From: Auanema rhodensis
Taxonomy: Eukaryota; Nematoda; Chromadorea; Rhabditida; Rhabditidae
Assembly (NCBI GenBank): GCA_964057225.1
Contig: OZ059898.1
Span: 10,912,001-10,976,000 of the forward strand
Reading direction: 5' to 3'
Length of the DNA: 64,000 bases
Each line of letters starts with the position of its first letter. Within the stretch, counting starts at the first letter, position 1. The notes under the pieces are model-generated. The model did not search any database and had not been told where the DNA came from. It saw only the letters and a list, made by a program, of their open reading frames with translations. This document shows positions 13,641-27,100 of the stretch, piece by piece. Both the position numbers and the translations under genes were made by a program.

Positions 13641-15470
13641 AACCGTTTTGGCGACCCAGGCAAGTTGCACAGATTTATTTATTTTTTCGAAAATTATCCT
13701 GAAAAGATTTAAATTTTATTGGCTATTTTCTGGCATCTTTTTTCAAATCATTTTTGCGAGAATTAAACCATCGTGAAGTCGTAGTACAACAGATGGGACA
13801 TAAGGTGTTATTTATACTCAAAAGCATACTGAATAAAAAATTTAGATTTAAATAAAAAAACCGTGTAGAAATATTAGAAAAAAAGTGAAAAGAAAAAAGA
13901 TGTTGACGGCTTTAAGAGTTTCGTTCAAGGTGTGGTAATATGAGATTCAGAAATTACAACAACAAACCACAAGCTTGAAAATATAAGTGAACAATTTAAA
14001 GATAATCGTTAATGTAGTACATGTCACATGTGAATGAGTGTGAACATGATGAAAAAATATTTCTTTAATAAGATTAATACACAAAAATGATCAAATAAAA
14101 AGTATGAAGAAGAGTAAAATATGAATAGAAAAAGTTTTTTTAATCTTTTTTTTTTTCTGGTTAGTGAAATAGAATATAACATAAGTTTTAAGATTAATAA
14201 TCAATACAAATAAAATTCATTTCTTAATGAAAAAAACATGAAAGATATCTCTATATGCTGAGAAAATAAAAAAAAATAAAAAAGAAGATCTAACAAAGAC
14301 AATAAAAACGAAGTGTAAGTTTCATAGAAGCTTTATTAATTAATATTATAACTCGGTTGGATATTGGAAAAATAGTTATATGAAAGAAATACTAAGATAA
14401 TTACATTAGATCAAATTCTAGAAAAAAATTTCAAAAATCTTCTACATTTTCTTAGTTAACTGAAGCATTTTAAATATTTTTTTTTCCAGAAGAACAACGC
14501 TGATGATAAAATAAATGAAAACACTTTTTTTGGTTTGTTAAATGATAGAAACAACTTTCAGCTTGTAGTAGAAAAGCTGAATTTTATACTCTTGCAATCG
14601 AACACACACATACACACAGATACACATACACAGATGACATGAGAAGAAGCATAGAAGTCTGTCATTAAGTATGGATTTGATTCCAAAATTCTCCCGAAAG
14701 CAGCAAAGAGAGTGCGGAAGAATTTGGCTAACTTATAGATGACATAAGAGAGAGAGGGGATGACTAACGACAGAAAGCCAGAGAGAGAAGAAGTTGAATA
14801 AGAGAAAAATGTATCAAATATAAAAACTTTTTTTAGACTTGATGAACGCAGTTCAGTAGTACATAACAACATGTCGAAATAAGCATACTATGATGGTGAC
14901 GGTGTTGAAGTTTTAAGATAACAATAAGCTTGCTTATGTTTCAAGCTAACAGCATATCAGAGATCAAGTCGAAAAAAGAAAGAAGATGAAACAGAGGAAA
15001 AGTCTGTCTGATTGATGATTCTTTTAGTTCCTATCCTGGTAAACTTTTCGCTTATGCAAGCTGTTGCCAAGAACATCTAGAAATAGCTTCAAAACTGATG
15101 CAAATACTTAATGCCCAATTCAAATAGATTCAAAAAAATTATTTTTTATTTCTTTTTTCTTTTTTCATCAAAACTTTTGTAAATTTTTCAAATTTTATGC
15201 TCAACAAATTATTCTCTATACATCTTATATATATCTAAAGAATAGAAAAATGAGAAAAAGCTTACTACTTGTTCCATTAGAATAGTGTATAAGGAACAAG
15301 ACTGGTAAGATTCCTATGCTTTTGTTCTCAGGTCATTCCACCTCTCAAGGGACTTTCTTTGGTTAAAGAGTGAGAGGATAAGAAGGACAAACGTATGAAC
15401 AACATTATGAAGAAGAAATGAAATAGAGAATAAGAGAAAGAGATTAGAGTGTATGAGAGGTAGATACAAA

Positions 15471-15570
15471 GAAAAGAGAGAGATAGAGAGAGAGAAAGAG
15501 AGAGAGAGAGAAGTAGAGAGAGAGAGAGAGGGAGAGGGAAAATAGAAAGAGAAAGAAAAAGAAAGAATTT
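15471..15570. repeat. GA-rich microsatellite
   Basis: About 100 bp of GA repeat with scattered T and A interruptions. Confidence 0.85.
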
Positions 15571-15648
15571 GAAGAAGGTACATTAAAAATTCGGTTTTGA
15601 TTGATACGTTTATCCCATTTACTCATGTCAATGTATCCATAGACTAAC

Positions 15649-15855
15649 ATGTATGCAATTCTCTGTTTCTCTTACTTTCTCTTTGTCATGACATTCGGCT
15701 TGTTGTGTTACGTGAACTATAATGAAATGACCCGAACTTCATCAAGTTCAAGCCAATGTCAGAGGAAAGAGATGGCTGATGATGACGATGGTCAGGATAT
15801 ATTAAAGCTAAAAAGAACAAGAGAGTGGAAACAAAAAGGAAGAATAGATAAATAG
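15649..15855 (+). CDS. Candidate 68-aa membrane-anchored acidic/basic peptide
   Basis: A single ATG frame of 68 codons. Residues 1-24 are strongly hydrophobic with no charge (signal anchor or single membrane helix, MYAILCFSYFLFVMTFGLLC). A Ser run, an acidic cluster (ADDDDGQD) and a basic tail (KLKRTREWKQKGR) follow. AATAAA occurs at 15863-15868, only 8 bp after the stop. I do not recognise a family. The architecture is protein-like, but there is no clear splice or promoter evidence and the acidic run comes from a GATGATGACGATG repeat. Confidence 0.3.
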   Translation: MYAILCFSYFLFVMTFGLLCYVNYNEMTRTSSSSSQCQRKEMADDDDGQDILKLKRTREWKQKGRIDK

Positions 15856-15869
15856 CAAAGGAAATAAAC

Positions 15870-18040
15870 ATGAACTGGGAGAGAATTTCACGGAGATATT
15901 AAGAGAGAGAAAGGAATAGAGCGCGAAAAGGAAGTAGCTGACTAACTTGTTGTGAGCAAAATTGGGCACATCGTCTCGTCTAGTTATCGAGAGCGTCGTT
16001 GGTTCTGAGCATTGCTCAAAGTGATGAACATATAGTGATTACTATGAACAGAAAACTCCCAACCGATTTTTATTTTAAAAAAGAAATAAGAACAAGAAAA
16101 GAAGACGAAGAAACACTAAAAGCGTTTAATTCTGAGCAGGAAACAACTGAGTGAGCACAAATAGTATGAATAGTGTTGATCATAGTAGTATTTCGTTTCA
16201 TTCTTGATGATCGCCATACTGAGAGCAAGCGTTTCGGTTAAACTTTAAAGATAGGACAAAAAAGAGAAAGAGAGATAAAATATAGATGAAGAAAAAAAGA
16301 GAGAGTTAGAGAGAAACAGGGAAAATTAGCGTTACACGGAAAAATGAAGGGGGACGGGTGTGAAAGCTTAGAAAAGCCATTGCTTCAGTTGATTTTTCAA
16401 CTTAGAATGCCCTTAAACCATTTAAAGATCGAGTTGTGTTTAGTGGTAATGGTTGTAACAATTGTAGTGTTCCGTTTAAATGACTAAAACCTTCTTTTCA
16501 ATAAAAAAAGAAAATCAAAATGCTATTCAACATTAGAGTTTTTATTAGAATTAAAGAAGAACAAAGCATTAATCAGATAAATAATGAAGTTGTGGAAGAT
16601 TCATTTGAAAATCAGATTTTAATTTTTTTTTTTTTGCAAAATTGAATAGAGTACTAGAGCTTCAGATCAAAAAACAAAATTAGTAGTGCTCATTTAGGTC
16701 TTGAAAATTTACCTGAGAAAAAAAAACAAAAAATGAAAATGAAATGAAATCTATATAAAAAAAATTGAAAGCTATTTTTATATTTTAAACGATAGTATGC
16801 TAGTGGAAATGTCGTGAATACAGATACGTTGATGGCAAACTTAGTTGAAATGAGAAGGATGTGAATGAGAACACAACTAGAAAATGCATTCTTCTCCCTT
16901 ATACCATGCTATTTCACGAAAACATTCGTGTTACTTCTCTTTATTTTAGACTGATGACAGCCTTGATACTTTGCTCTTCCTATACCTCAGCCTATTTTTT
17001 GTTTCGTTTGGTTCTATGTTTCTTTTTATATGTTTTATTCTTTTTCCCTCTCTTTCATTTTTTGTATTTCTCTTTCTCTCTGTTTTTCTCACAAGCTTTT
17101 GTATCTTTCTCATTTCTCTAAATCTCCCTCCATATTTAACGTTTAACTTGAATATATTGTGTTACAAATATCGTTGTATTTGTTAAAAAGAAGAACTTTT
17201 CAGAATAGATACATCGAATTGAGTAATTTACATATTTTCAAATTGGAGAAATAAACGTGGAAGATAAACGTGACATCTTGTTAGCATCGATGAGACGAAT
17301 GACGTGAGCACACGTAAAAAAACAAAAAAAACAGAAAAGAACGGTTGCAATTGGAAATTTAGAGTTAAGATTTTCAGAAATGTACGCAAGTATAAGCTGC
17401 AAGAAAGTTTTCCAAAAAAATTCCAAAAAAAAAATGAAAAAATACAAATTCAGTTGAAGTAGTGAACATGAAGTTTATATGAGAATAGGTGAAAATACTT
17501 CATAAAGTATTTGATAATTATCCATACACGTAGAAATATTTTATATCTCTCCGCCTTTAATATAAAAAGTTCTGACAAACTGCTGTCATCAATATTGAAC
17601 TTTTGCGAAAATGAAATGACAAGAGGAATTAATAATTATTATTTAATTTAATGTTTTAAAAGATAAAATAAAAATTATTAGAAAAAATGAATGATAAAGA
17701 CTTTTCAAGTTCAAAAAAAATGATTTGAAAAAAAAACTCACAGTGACTTATAAAGTAACCGAGATAGCAACCACGACGCCAGTGTGACAGTTTCTGTGAT
17801 GAAAGACGAACAAAAAAAATCTGAAAAAAAAAAATAATTTTGATAGTTATTTAGGTGAAAACCATTTCAAACAATTGGCTCAAGATAATATTACAGAAAC
17901 ACAAAACGTATAGAAATAAATAATAGAAGTGCTCTGGAGAAAAGATCATCATCATAGAGAAACTAAAACAATTTCATATGATCTTATGAATTTTCTTAAT
18001 AAAGTTGACAAACAGACAGAATCTGTCACATAGAAGATGA
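15870..18040. other. No supportable gene
   Basis: AT-rich sequence with GA tracts up to about 16330, a pyrimidine-rich stretch at 17030-17130 on the + strand, and homopolymer A runs. I see no exon with matching splice sites. Confidence 0.5.
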
Positions 18041-18044
18041 GCGG

Positions 18045-18254
18045 ATGGTAGACGTTCCTGTCAGAACAACTCAAAATAGATTTCAGTATAACATGCTTGA
18101 GAATTATACCAGACAAAAGTGGATTGACCAGTTGACAGAAGATTTCACATTTGGAATGTCCCTTATGAGCCCAACTCGATTAGAGCTTTCAAACGTGCTA
18201 CTGAAGAAGAGGGAAGAACTTTTTTCTCTCCGGAAAATTATCGAAAAAAACTGA
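18045..18254 (+). CDS. Weak candidate ORF, 69 aa
   Basis: An ATG frame of 69 codons with balanced composition, ending in a helix rich in Leu, Lys and Glu (LLKKREELFSLRKIIEKN). No family is recognised. No donor, acceptor or nearby poly(A) signal supports it. It is listed only because its composition is unlike the low-complexity frames around it. Confidence 0.2.
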   Translation: MVDVPVRTTQNRFQYNMLENYTRQKWIDQLTEDFTFGMSLMSPTRLELSNVLLKKREELFSLRKIIEKN

Positions 18255-18259
18255 AACAA

Positions 18260-20051
18260 CCGCAGCAAAATGTTTAAGAACCTTTTACGCTAGAGTTACA
18301 TGATGATGATTGTTATGAAAATTGTTGATGTAGCAAAGATAAAACGGAAAAAAGAAGGTTTAAAGTAAAAACACATGAAATACCTAAAGTGTGCATATTT
18401 AAGACTGTTTATACATATTATAATTATATATTCCTAAATATTTTAATATAAAGAGGGAGGGGACGTATGAAATATAATTGAAATAATAGAGAGAATGATA
18501 GACATAAAGATAAATAGAGCTCAAATTTGAATGAAAAGACTTGATACTCGTCCCTATGTTTCTATATCTCTTAACCAACCACTCACTCTTTTATCACATG
18601 TTGTATTGAAAAGAAAATAATTCAGTAATCGTATATGTTTTAAATTATTTCAAAATATTCAATTATAGCATGTCAATGTTTAGAAAAGTACTCAAACATG
18701 AAAAGATATAAGAATCAGAATTAATAATAAGCAACAGAAGATGATAGAATTAAAATTTTTTTTTATGAATTTAAAGCATCACTAAACTTAAAAAAAAACT
18801 TCAGAGAATGAGAATAATAAAAGCTAATCACTACTCCAAATGCAATGAAAATTGTTTTTAAAATCACTAGCCACATATCTTGAACAAAACTACAAATTAG
18901 TTAGATAAACATATATGCTATTTCAATAATTTACAATTATTTCATTTTTTAATTTTGAAAATTTTATCTTATATTACATTCGTATTAATGTCAAAAATTG
19001 AAACAAAAAATTATAGATCAGTATAAATATAAATAAATATATATTTATATACTATATATAAAAATATTTTAAAATATTAAAAAAAAATTGAAAATAGCTC
19101 TTTTCATATAATATAATATAACATATTCAGCATGGTTCAAAAATTAATTGTTTAAAAATAAAAGTAAAATTTGAAGAAAATACATTTGAGCAATCCTGTT
19201 TTCGGGCAAATTTATGAAAGAACACAAATCCTTGGATAGGAAAAATCTTTCTGGGTTTCTCTTATTTTCACTTTGTATTTCATGTCACATTCCTTTTTGT
19301 TAGCTCTCATCTTTGAAGAAAAAGAGAGAGAGACAGCATGAATTGACTGGTACACCTTGTGCCATCGTCGTCGTCTTCGTCGGACACATGGCTAGTGCAT
19401 CTGAATACTTGATGTCTTTTGTTTTGTGATGCAACCGAATTTCTGAGAGTTTTCAGAAAAACCAGGGGAACAGAATGGACAACATAAGAGATTGCTAGTG
19501 GCTTCTCAACAGACGAAATGAAAAAAAATGACAGCGGAGTCAAACTGAATACATTGATATGTTTGATGTCTGAAATATTTAAACCTTTTCCGGTAAATTT
19601 TATTTGGAATATTTGTAAAAATAATTAATTAAATAAAGTGAATATGAAGAAAAATTAATATTTTAACTACTCTTTTGGCTTAAATATCTCTATACTATGA
19701 AGCAATATTCAAACAAGTATTAAAAATCTTTTAGCACATGAATTGAAATTAAATAGAAAGTTCATCAAATAAAATCTTGAAAAACAAAAAAATTATCTGC
19801 ATATAGTCTGGTCAACTGAACTCGCTTTCTTTTTTCTCAAACTTTTCTTCTCCAAATACTATATATTGTATAATTAAATTTGGAAAAAGTAAAAAACGAA
19901 AAATTTTTGGTTGTTTTCAATGACGTTTGGAGCAAGTCCGAATAGAATGATATAGTTATATAGAAGATAACTTTTAGAAGAAGAAATAGTCATATAATAA
20001 TAATAAAGGTATATTCTTATTATAAGAATATTACAGTATTTTTTAAATTTA

Positions 20052-20082
<31 letters not shown>

Positions 20083-21225
20083 TATTATTATTATTATTTT
20101 TGTTTGATGAATATACAAATATGAGTAAAAACGTCATGTACTTTATCTGCTAGAAACGAGGATTAGTAAGTAAAATCTCTTTTTAATCCATGTATTTACA
20201 CTTAAAGTCAAAATAAAAACAAATATTGGTCTAAAAAAGACATCGAACCAATTTTTTTGTTTGAATTTGAATTTCTAAATAACGTCCGAACTTCTGATAT
20301 TCGTGGAATTGCACAACAAATAATCTGAACATGGAATAAAGAGTGATTGAAGCAGAGGGAAGAGGGAAAAAAAGTCTTTTAAGGATTATTGACCAGAAAT
20401 AGGGAAAGAGAGATAACAGGCAAATTTGTGGGAGAGAAGTAAGACGTTTCTCTCAAAAAGTGTCAGAAGATTTTCACGTCAAAATGACTTTTATGTAATC
20501 TACGTAGAGATTTTCTATGATCTTTTGAAACTAGTGATTGAGGCAATATAATAGTTTTCTATTACTTAAAATTTGAAGCAATATCTCATTCTATTAAAGA
20601 AACTATTTAAATTTTAAAAAAATAAATAATTTTTAATAATAATATACTGTACCATATGTATATAGTATATAATATACTGTTGTTATCAAAGATAATAGAA
20701 GAAAGTTGTGGTATTGGGAAGAACAACAAAGACAATTAAGACAAACTTGTCTCATTTAGTCAAGAAAAAAAGAAAATGAAAGAACATATGACATGGAAAG
20801 AAAAAGATTGCAATACGATATATACTCAGGGAAATAAGTTGTTCACACATCTAAGTAATGAAAGAAAAATGAAAGGTATAGCACGAAAAGCATAATATTG
20901 TTCTTGCAAATCAGACGTTAAACACGTTTATTGTCGGGACACTGTTATAATATTCTACTCACAAACAAAAAAAAACAGTTGAAGTAGATTATCTCAAGTA
21001 TATTGCATTCTTGTGACTAAAAAAGAACGTTTCAATAGGAGGTGTGAGAGAGAGCCCAAAAAAATAACGGAAAAAACCGAAATAAGAGAAGAAGAAGATA
21101 AAGTCCTAGGGAGGTAGACTATATGATCTTCTTAGATGGTGGAGTGTTTTCAAGAGAAAGACATCATCACTCTGTTTCTAGTCAACTAGACTTTTATGAC
21201 GGCAAGTTCAGTGAGTGAGAACTAT
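18260..21225. other. No supportable gene; AT-rich
   Basis: Very AT-rich, with an (AT)n/(TTA)n microsatellite at 20058-20098. A minus-strand frame near 19330-19500 carries an acidic run produced by a CGTCGTCGTC repeat and was not accepted as a gene. Confidence 0.5.
20058..20098. repeat. (AT)n followed by (TTA)n
   Basis: About 24 bp of AT dinucleotides run directly into five TTA/ATT trinucleotides. Confidence 0.9.
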
Positions 21226-21229
21226 CGAA

Positions 21230-21357
21230 TTAGTAACGGAGCTGGGACTTTTTGCCCGACGATGGCGGTTCGACGTTTGCATTGTCGCCCCAGTCGCCTG
21301 GTGTAGATGCCCCCTCTAAGTCTAAAGGACCTCCGGTTATGTGCCTCACTGACTTCT
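21230..21357 (-). CDS. Candidate C-terminal exon, GC-rich, Gly/Pro/Asp-rich
   Basis: On the minus strand an open stretch of about 42 codons ending in TAA at 21230-21232 encodes a hydrophilic tail with GGPLDLEGASTPGDWGD followed by a Pro/Ser/Lys-rich end. The local GC content is far above the AT-rich surroundings, and the other frames are broken or unconvincing. Upstream on the same strand is a CAT/ATC trinucleotide tract that could be part of the exon or of the preceding intron. I could not fix the acceptor or find other exons. It could be the cytoplasmic tail of a large minus-strand gene with long introns. The family is unknown. Confidence 0.4.
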
Positions 21358-21360
21358 TCA

Positions 21361-21427
21361 CAACGATGATGATGTTAAGGATAATGATGATGCTGATGAT
21401 GTTGATGATGATGATGATGATGATGCG
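21361..21427. repeat. GATGATG trinucleotide-rich tract
   Basis: An imperfect GAT/ATG trinucleotide repeat next to the candidate exon 21230-21357. Confidence 0.8.
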
Positions 21428-21469
21428 GTAGATTTTGATGTTAATGATGATACAGCAAAAATACAAATC

Positions 21470-22319
21470 TAGGAATATAATTAATATAAAATTAACATAT
21501 ATATATAATATTTAAACATAAACAATATTATAAAAATAAAAAAATAAAAGAAAATATAGTTTTGTAGAGAATATAGTTTGATATTATAATAAAATTAGGA
21601 ATAATTAGAAAAATTAATGTAGTATATAGGTTAATAAACCTTAAGTTATGATAGTCCGACCGTTTGATCAATTTATGTCCTTAAAATTACAATATTTTTT
21701 ATAATTTCTTAAAAAGAGTGTTGGTATAACAATTTCAAAACGAATATCATATATGAAAGCTTAGTTTTGCTTACTTTGTTTCTCAAATAAGCGTTTGAAA
21801 TATTAAATTTTCATCTCATTTAGTTCTTTTATATGAAATTCAAATGATATTTTAAATTATCTTTCAAGAAATTGATCTTTTTTTGAAATATAACAAAAAA
21901 ATGTTATAACAAGCAATTTTTCCCAAATACAATTTACGATATGCTTATATTACCAGAATATACTTCGCTTTGTATTTAGTAATATTTCTTGAAATAAAAA
22001 CTTTTAAACAATCTGAGATAAGAAGAACAACGAAAGTATTAAGCCAGGATGTTTCAAAATTATCAAATAGCAATGCTTATATTACGTGAAAATGGTCCAG
22101 AGAAAAGAGCGTGAAGAGGGGGAGAAAGAATAATTCAAAATGTAAGCTCAAGGTGAGGATAACAATAGGTTGAGAAGTGTGAAAACGAAGATGCAAAGAC
22201 GAAAAAGATCAAAGAAGTTCTTTATCCTATATGCTGTTTCCATATTCTTTTTTCTTCTTATTTTCTTTCTCTCTCTCTCTTTCTATTACTCTTACTCTCT
22301 CTTTCTCTCTCTCTCTTTC

Positions 22320-22381
<62 letters not shown>

Positions 22382-24184
22382 TGTTTATCTATATTTGACG
22401 CTGTGTCATAAAGTCCGTTATAGAGATGTTCATTAGTTATACAGTGAATTTTTGGATAGGAACGAGAGTTGCTTAAGAGGTCAAGTATCAAGCTAATTCA
22501 GTATCTAAGTTTGATCATTTGTAAATATATATTATTGTTTCAATATAGTCAAGAACATGCTTTACACATCTAGTTGAGGCATCATGCTGTGCATGCAGTT
22601 GAGCTTTGAACATTTTGAACGCATATGTTTAGTTAAAAGTAAAAAGAACAAATTTTTATAAAATATGAAAGATTAAAATAATTTAAATTGACAATACTTA
22701 TTAATACTATCATAAAACAGTCATTAGATTGAATACGATCTGCACACATACATATATACTAGATGCTTTGTTCATTTGTAATGGACAGAGTTTGGTTATG
22801 TTGATTGACTTTTAGATATTTCTTCATCGTCTTCATGACAAAACAATGAAATCATGCTGCTGACCACCGAAAGACAATGTGTGGTTGAGTTACTCTGATT
22901 GCTTGATTCACATTGCATAATGACATCTGATGAGATTTATGAGGAGATTCCCCTGCTACTCATGCATTCTCTTTGTACTTACAAGGATATAATTAGAGAA
23001 GAAAGATACACTATGAAGCAAGGAAATTGAAATCATAGAAGAAGAAAAAGAAATAAAGAGAGAGAGAGAGAGAGAGAAAAGAAAAAAATAGAGAGGTAAA
23101 AATCAGATACGAAGATACATATATAAGAGAACATAAGTAAATACACATACGTTCCTAAATATCTAACTCAATTGAAATGAATGATGATCACTTTTAAACC
23201 AAATTATATAAAAAATAAATTAAAATAATGAATATTACTAATATTAAAAATAAATCTTTGCTTCTAAAATAGGAGATTAATTAGAATGAAAAAAGAAAAG
23301 AGAAGAAGAGCATTATGGGTCAAATGTTTGTAAACTATGATGATTGAAACGCTTTGATCTACATATTCTTGCTCCTAATCCTTTTAATCAACAAACAGAT
23401 GACCACAATTATTTTGTTTTCAGATCATTCATAAACAACTTATTTAATCAAATAAATATGAAATTAATTTACTTCAAATAAGATTTAAAAAAAAAGATGA
23501 AAAAGAAAAAGAGAAGAGCTATAAGAGAGCGAGGAAAAAAAAAGATAAAATTGGTGAGATGAGAAAAATTAGAAGAAGAGTAAGAGAAACAGAGAGAAGA
23601 AAAGATATATAGAGAGATTGTACTAGAGGTTGCAAAGAAGGAAGTTTGAGAGAATGGCTTCTGACTTAAAATAATGATCTCATGCTACTCATAATCCGTT
23701 CCTTTAAGAGTTTAAAAGAGAAAAACATCATCTTGGTCATTTATCATTGCATTTCATGAGATCGAAACTAAACTGCACTTTTTCAACTGATATATCATGA
23801 ACCGGCGATTATTTCAAACAAAAGTAAAGTTTATCTACAAATACTGAATCTAAAAATTTTGATTTATTATATAATAATAATATACAAAAGTAATATAATT
23901 TACATATCAGATACCCGTGAAAATGAAGAAGAAAGGACTTATTCATATATTTTGATCAATGAAGAATCTGATTTTAGTTCTTTCAATGACTTTTAGAATG
24001 CACTGAGAAGAACAACAAAATTGTAAAAAAATAAAAATAAATATTCGTTTGAAAAATGAAATATTTACTATATAAAGTATATATAGTTAACATTTCATTA
24101 TTGTAACTATTCCAATTGTCTTGTAGAAAGTTTTAAAAAATAAGACATTTAGTAGTTTCACAGTTGGTTTACGGATATGCTGGC
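21470..24184. other. No supportable gene downstream of the CLC gene
   Basis: AT-rich intergenic sequence with a long (TC)n microsatellite at 22261-22378 and a short GA tract at 23055-23080. No exon is seen. Confidence 0.5.
22261..22378. repeat. (TC)n microsatellite
   Basis: About 118 bp of CT/TC repeat with a few interruptions. Both the + strand Ser/Leu frame and the minus-strand Arg/Glu frame across it are artefacts. Confidence 0.9.
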
Positions 24185-27100
24185 TCAGGGACATTTTCGG
24201 TCCATAACAGAAGATTTCCTCCTCAAATACGCAACAGCTTGAACCAGATTCTCGCTATTCATAAGATCTCCAGAGTTGAAAGGTGGGCTAAAAATTAAAA
24301 TTATATATAAAATTTATAATATATATATATATATATATGAATTTAAAAAAGTTTGATTTCAGTATAAGAGATGAAACATCAGCATCATCATTATGCTCAG
24401 TATAGATGGCAGAGTTAATCTACAAGCTCTGAATCTTACTTCTACCCAACTATTCTTCATTTTAACTCCTATTTGTCGTTTTTTTTTTGTCGAACTTTGG
24501 CTTTTTTTTGGTTTTTTTTCAGAAAAAAACCAATTGTAACGTTTTTCTTCCCCTATTTCAGTAAAAATAATCAGAATCATGAAAATAAATTGACCTTTCT
24601 TTTCTTCTTTTCATATTTTCCATATGATTTATTGGAGGAACTCTAGAATAAGTATAATTATTTGAAGATATTGTGAACAGTTTCAAATTTGAAATAAAGA
24701 AATACCTCAAAAATGAAACTTTACGAGTTGTATTTGAGTTTTCTGCACATTCTTCCAAGTCTTTTTCATTCATTGTTTCAGGTGATTCTATTGTTGGTCG
24801 AACAATCTAAATGAAATTTCATAAGTTTTTGTTCCTTATTAGACAAATTATCATATAATTCTAAATAAATTGCTAATAACAAACTTCAAGTGTAGGGGTC
24901 AGAATATCATAAACCAATGATGGATCAGTATCTTTGCGTGTAATACTTGTCTTCTGTTGTGTAAGATGATCAGTTTCTGATCGAAGTTGTGTTTTTTCTA
25001 ATTCCCGACGAAGCTGTAAAAGAGAAGAAGAAATAGATTATTTATAATTTGTGTATGCATGGTGTGATGAAGCCGAAAGCATCATTCAAACATACATCTG
25101 ATAAAGCAACTACACCAATCAGACGACCACAGTCTGTTACATATGCTTTTGATAATTGTAACATTGAAAATATGGAGTGAATCTGAAAAATTAAAACTTG
25201 ATTATAGGTTTGTAAATGAAATTCTCTTCAAAACCTTATATAAACTAGTTCGTTTAACCAACTGAAATGGTGCTTGATCAATAGTATCATCATCTAGTAG
25301 AAATTCATCTTCTAATCTTTCTGCTTCCCACTCTTTTCTCTAAAATAAGGTTTGTTCACAAATAAATTCAAAAAAAACTTTCTAATGAATTTTTGTTAGA
25401 CAAACCTCTTCATCTTGCAAATCATAAAGGAAATGTGTTTTTTCATCCTTTTTTGTTTGTCCAATATGCATATTGAAAATATATCTTTTAGCTTGCTTGA
25501 AATAATCTGAATTGAAAAATGAAATTTAATTGAAATTCGAAAATAAACTTGCTTTTAACAACACTTTGATAATTATTTCCTTGAGCATGTATAGTTGATT
25601 GAGCTACACGTGAGCTGATGGAATGAATATCATCTTCTTCTGTCAATGAATGCACATGTGAAAGTTAATTCTGATGTGTATAAACCTGATGTCTTCACTA
25701 TTTGGGTAGCTTCTTGTAAACTACAAAAGGCATTTCTTCTACCTAATGAATTTCTACGCTCTGTTGATGGCTTTGCTGAAGGAATTGAGATGTTGATGCC
25801 CTCGTCATCTGATTCCGGCTGAGCTTTTTCTATTTTTGGCAAGGAGTCTGGTCTACTTAATGTGGGCACCACCAAGAATCTAAACGAAAAAAAAATAAGA
25901 AAAAAATGAACAGTGAATCAGAAGTTAAGGGATAGGCATTATCATGTTATAGCTTAGTTCTTTTACCTATTAAGTTTTCTTTCAATTTGTAATTCATGGC
26001 CAGTTGAAACCAATCGTGGTCTTGATATGGGAGTTTCAAACGACAATACAGTTGCTGATTTGCTTCGAGGCGGCGCTCGTCTTGATATCTAAAAGAATTA
26101 TACCATTTTATATGTATAATAATATTCTTTTTGACTTCAGATTCACTGTTTTTGAAATGTTGATCGATGGTTTGAATTGCTAATCGAACGCGATGTTCTG
26201 CTTCCATTTTACGAGCTGTATCTCCCACTTGAGCTTTAAGAACTTCCAAAAGAAATCGTCTTGATACTGTACCAATCATCATGTGGTTAACTTAACCAAT
26301 TATATATTTCAATGAAAAATGGGTTTTTCCAAACCTTCTGAATCAATTACGGGGAATATACGTATCGTACGATGTTCTAGAAGCATTTTTTTCAACACTC
26401 CGTATTTTGTTCGACGTGTAACGCTAACAACGTTTGATGTCATAATATCTTCAGCATAAGTTGAATGAACTCTGAATTATATAATATTATTCTAATAAAC
26501 AGCAAACATTTCAGAATTTTATTTTGAACTTAAAGCTTCAAGGTTTATATTTTACTTAATTTTCAAGAAATAGAATTAACTTACAAATGACTATTGGGTG
26601 GAATATCTGGTAAGAACGGCAAATGCTTTATCTTAATAATAACATCAAAGAATGATGGTTGAATGAAAGCACAAACAGCATTTGAGATAACGACTGAGAT
26701 CTAGGATATTTATATTTATAATTGATTTTATAATTATATTAAACCATAACAGGCAATATTAGATGTAATTGTCCGGTAATTTCTAAAATCATCATGGACA
26801 CCGAAACAGAATGCGTTACTGAAGCCGAAAAGCTGGCAGAACCTGAGATGAAAAGTTATGCTCTATATCCAAATGAATACCGTAACCATTACAAATTCAA
26901 AATAATACAAATGTATTTTGAAAGATAGTTGTTATAGTATATATATTTTTTTTTTTAAATAAAATCATATAATATATCAGTATATTACATAAAAGATTCA
27001 TTATTCATGATGATAACTAAAGCTATAAAGCATTATGTTTAAGATGTAAAGTTATCGAATAATAATGTCACACATGTTGACTGACAAAGTCAAACTTTTA

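Larger units (their letters stand above)
5014..15640. other. Long gene-poor region, purine-rich + strand
   Basis: About 10.6 kb without a gene I can defend. It is dominated by A/G-rich sequence on the + strand, GA microsatellites, GATG tracts near 9226-9250 and AT runs. Frames at 7940-8134, 12821-13012 and 13329-13532 have some non-repetitive residues but lack splice or poly(A) support. A GC-richer patch at 7765-7860 (repeated CAGCT words) stands out slightly. The purine bias is what the template strand of pyrimidine-rich minus-strand introns would look like. Confidence 0.5.
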
